A stretch of 29,790 nucleotides of DNA. It comes from a virus. The stretch is taken from positions 1-29,790 of the IMG/VR virus record IMGVR_UViG_3300020185_004277; one strand, 5' to 3'. Positions 29,681-29,790 of the stretch are shown one piece after another (the first letter of the stretch is position 1; each line of letters starts with the position of its first letter). The notes under the pieces were generated by a model that was not told the origin of the DNA, made no database searches, and worked only from the letters and a program-made list of their open reading frames with translations. A program made the position numbers and the translations under genes.

Positions 29681-29790
29681 ATGATTATTAAAGATATCAA
29701 AGTGTATGACGGTCCATTAATTCATAAGCGTTTTGCTTACGATTATTTTCGTAATAAGACGTTACCTATTGGTAATATTATCGCTTTTAG
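29681..29790 (+). CDS. DUF366-like protein, N-terminal part (runs off the window)
   Basis: 36 residues are visible, MIIKDIKVYDGPLIHKRFAY and then NKTLPIGNIIAFR. The YDG...L.....A......G..I.AFR pattern is how DUF366 proteins begin (from memory of the family). Function of DUF366 is not established. The promoter is of the class used by folE, queD and queE, which hints at co-regulation with the 7-deazaguanine genes. Tentative, as most of the gene lies outside. Confidence 0.5.
   Translation, partial: MIIKDIKVYDGPLIHKRFAYDYFRNKTLPIGNIIAF

Noticed and set aside
1-29790. tRNA genes, rRNA, integrase, transposase, attachment sites
   Set aside because: I looked for cloverleaf-like stretches ending in CCA, recombinase motifs and terminal inverted repeats in the gaps and found none; nearly all gaps are too short to hold them.

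Overview
The window is gene-dense, AT-rich DNA (about one third G+C by eye) with short or overlapping gene junctions on both strands. I read it as part of a tailed-phage genome, most likely a T4-like marine myovirus. Support comes from many virion-type proteins, a 3-TM holin, PhoH, a RecB-type nuclease, a partial 7-deazaguanine pathway (folE, queD, queE), two blocks of phage-style glycosyltransferases, and T4-late-like promoter octamers. The base composition would suit a SAR11-like host, but that is inference. I saw no rRNA, tRNA, integrase, transposase or CRISPR array.

Layout. 1-719: the end of one unknown gene and one whole unknown gene. 728-7828: mostly virion or cargo genes, including a PD-(D/E)XK-like protein, a ligase-like/NMNAT-like fusion, a Cys-rich acidic protein on the minus strand, and two beta-rich structural proteins. 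7871-14569: first surface-sugar block (GT29-like, two unknown possible sugar enzymes, 2OG-Fe(II) oxygenase, degenerate phosphatase-like protein, two paralogous radical SAM/SPASM proteins, GT8-like). 14642-24480: mixed late genes (histone-like protein, retropepsin-like protein, a large virion protein, PhoH, small structural proteins, membrane protein, holin, NUDIX, tail-fibre-like protein) interleaved with early genes (folE, queD, queE, nuclease, P-loop kinase). 24509-29632: second sugar block (GT2, a GT-A/GT10 fusion, two more GTs, a UDP-sugar-dehydrogenase-like protein, a methyltransferase). At 29681 a DUF366-like gene begins and leaves the window.

Regulation is the most striking feature. 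Two promoter classes repeat through the window. Metabolic genes carry a sigma70-type promoter (TTGAnn, 16-17 bp, TATAAT) whose -10 lies 6 bp before the start codon in six cases. Virion and lysis genes carry a T4-late-like octamer (AATAAATA, ATTAAATA, CATAAATA or TATAAATA) lying exactly 5 bp before the start codon in nine cases. Both geometries put the expected transcription start on the first base of the start codon, so much of this phage may be expressed from leaderless mRNAs. Inside operons, starts lack clear Shine-Dalgarno sequences and often overlap the preceding stop.

At least eight late-region proteins begin with a short amphipathic segment ending in (L/I)xE, like the capsid-targeting sequence cut by the T4 prohead protease. 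They include the nuclease-like, ligase/NMNAT-like and retropepsin-like proteins, so this may be a set of enzymes packaged in the head and delivered with the DNA. FolE, QueD and QueE share their promoter with the DUF366-like gene, which makes that gene a candidate partner in 7-deazaguanine metabolism.
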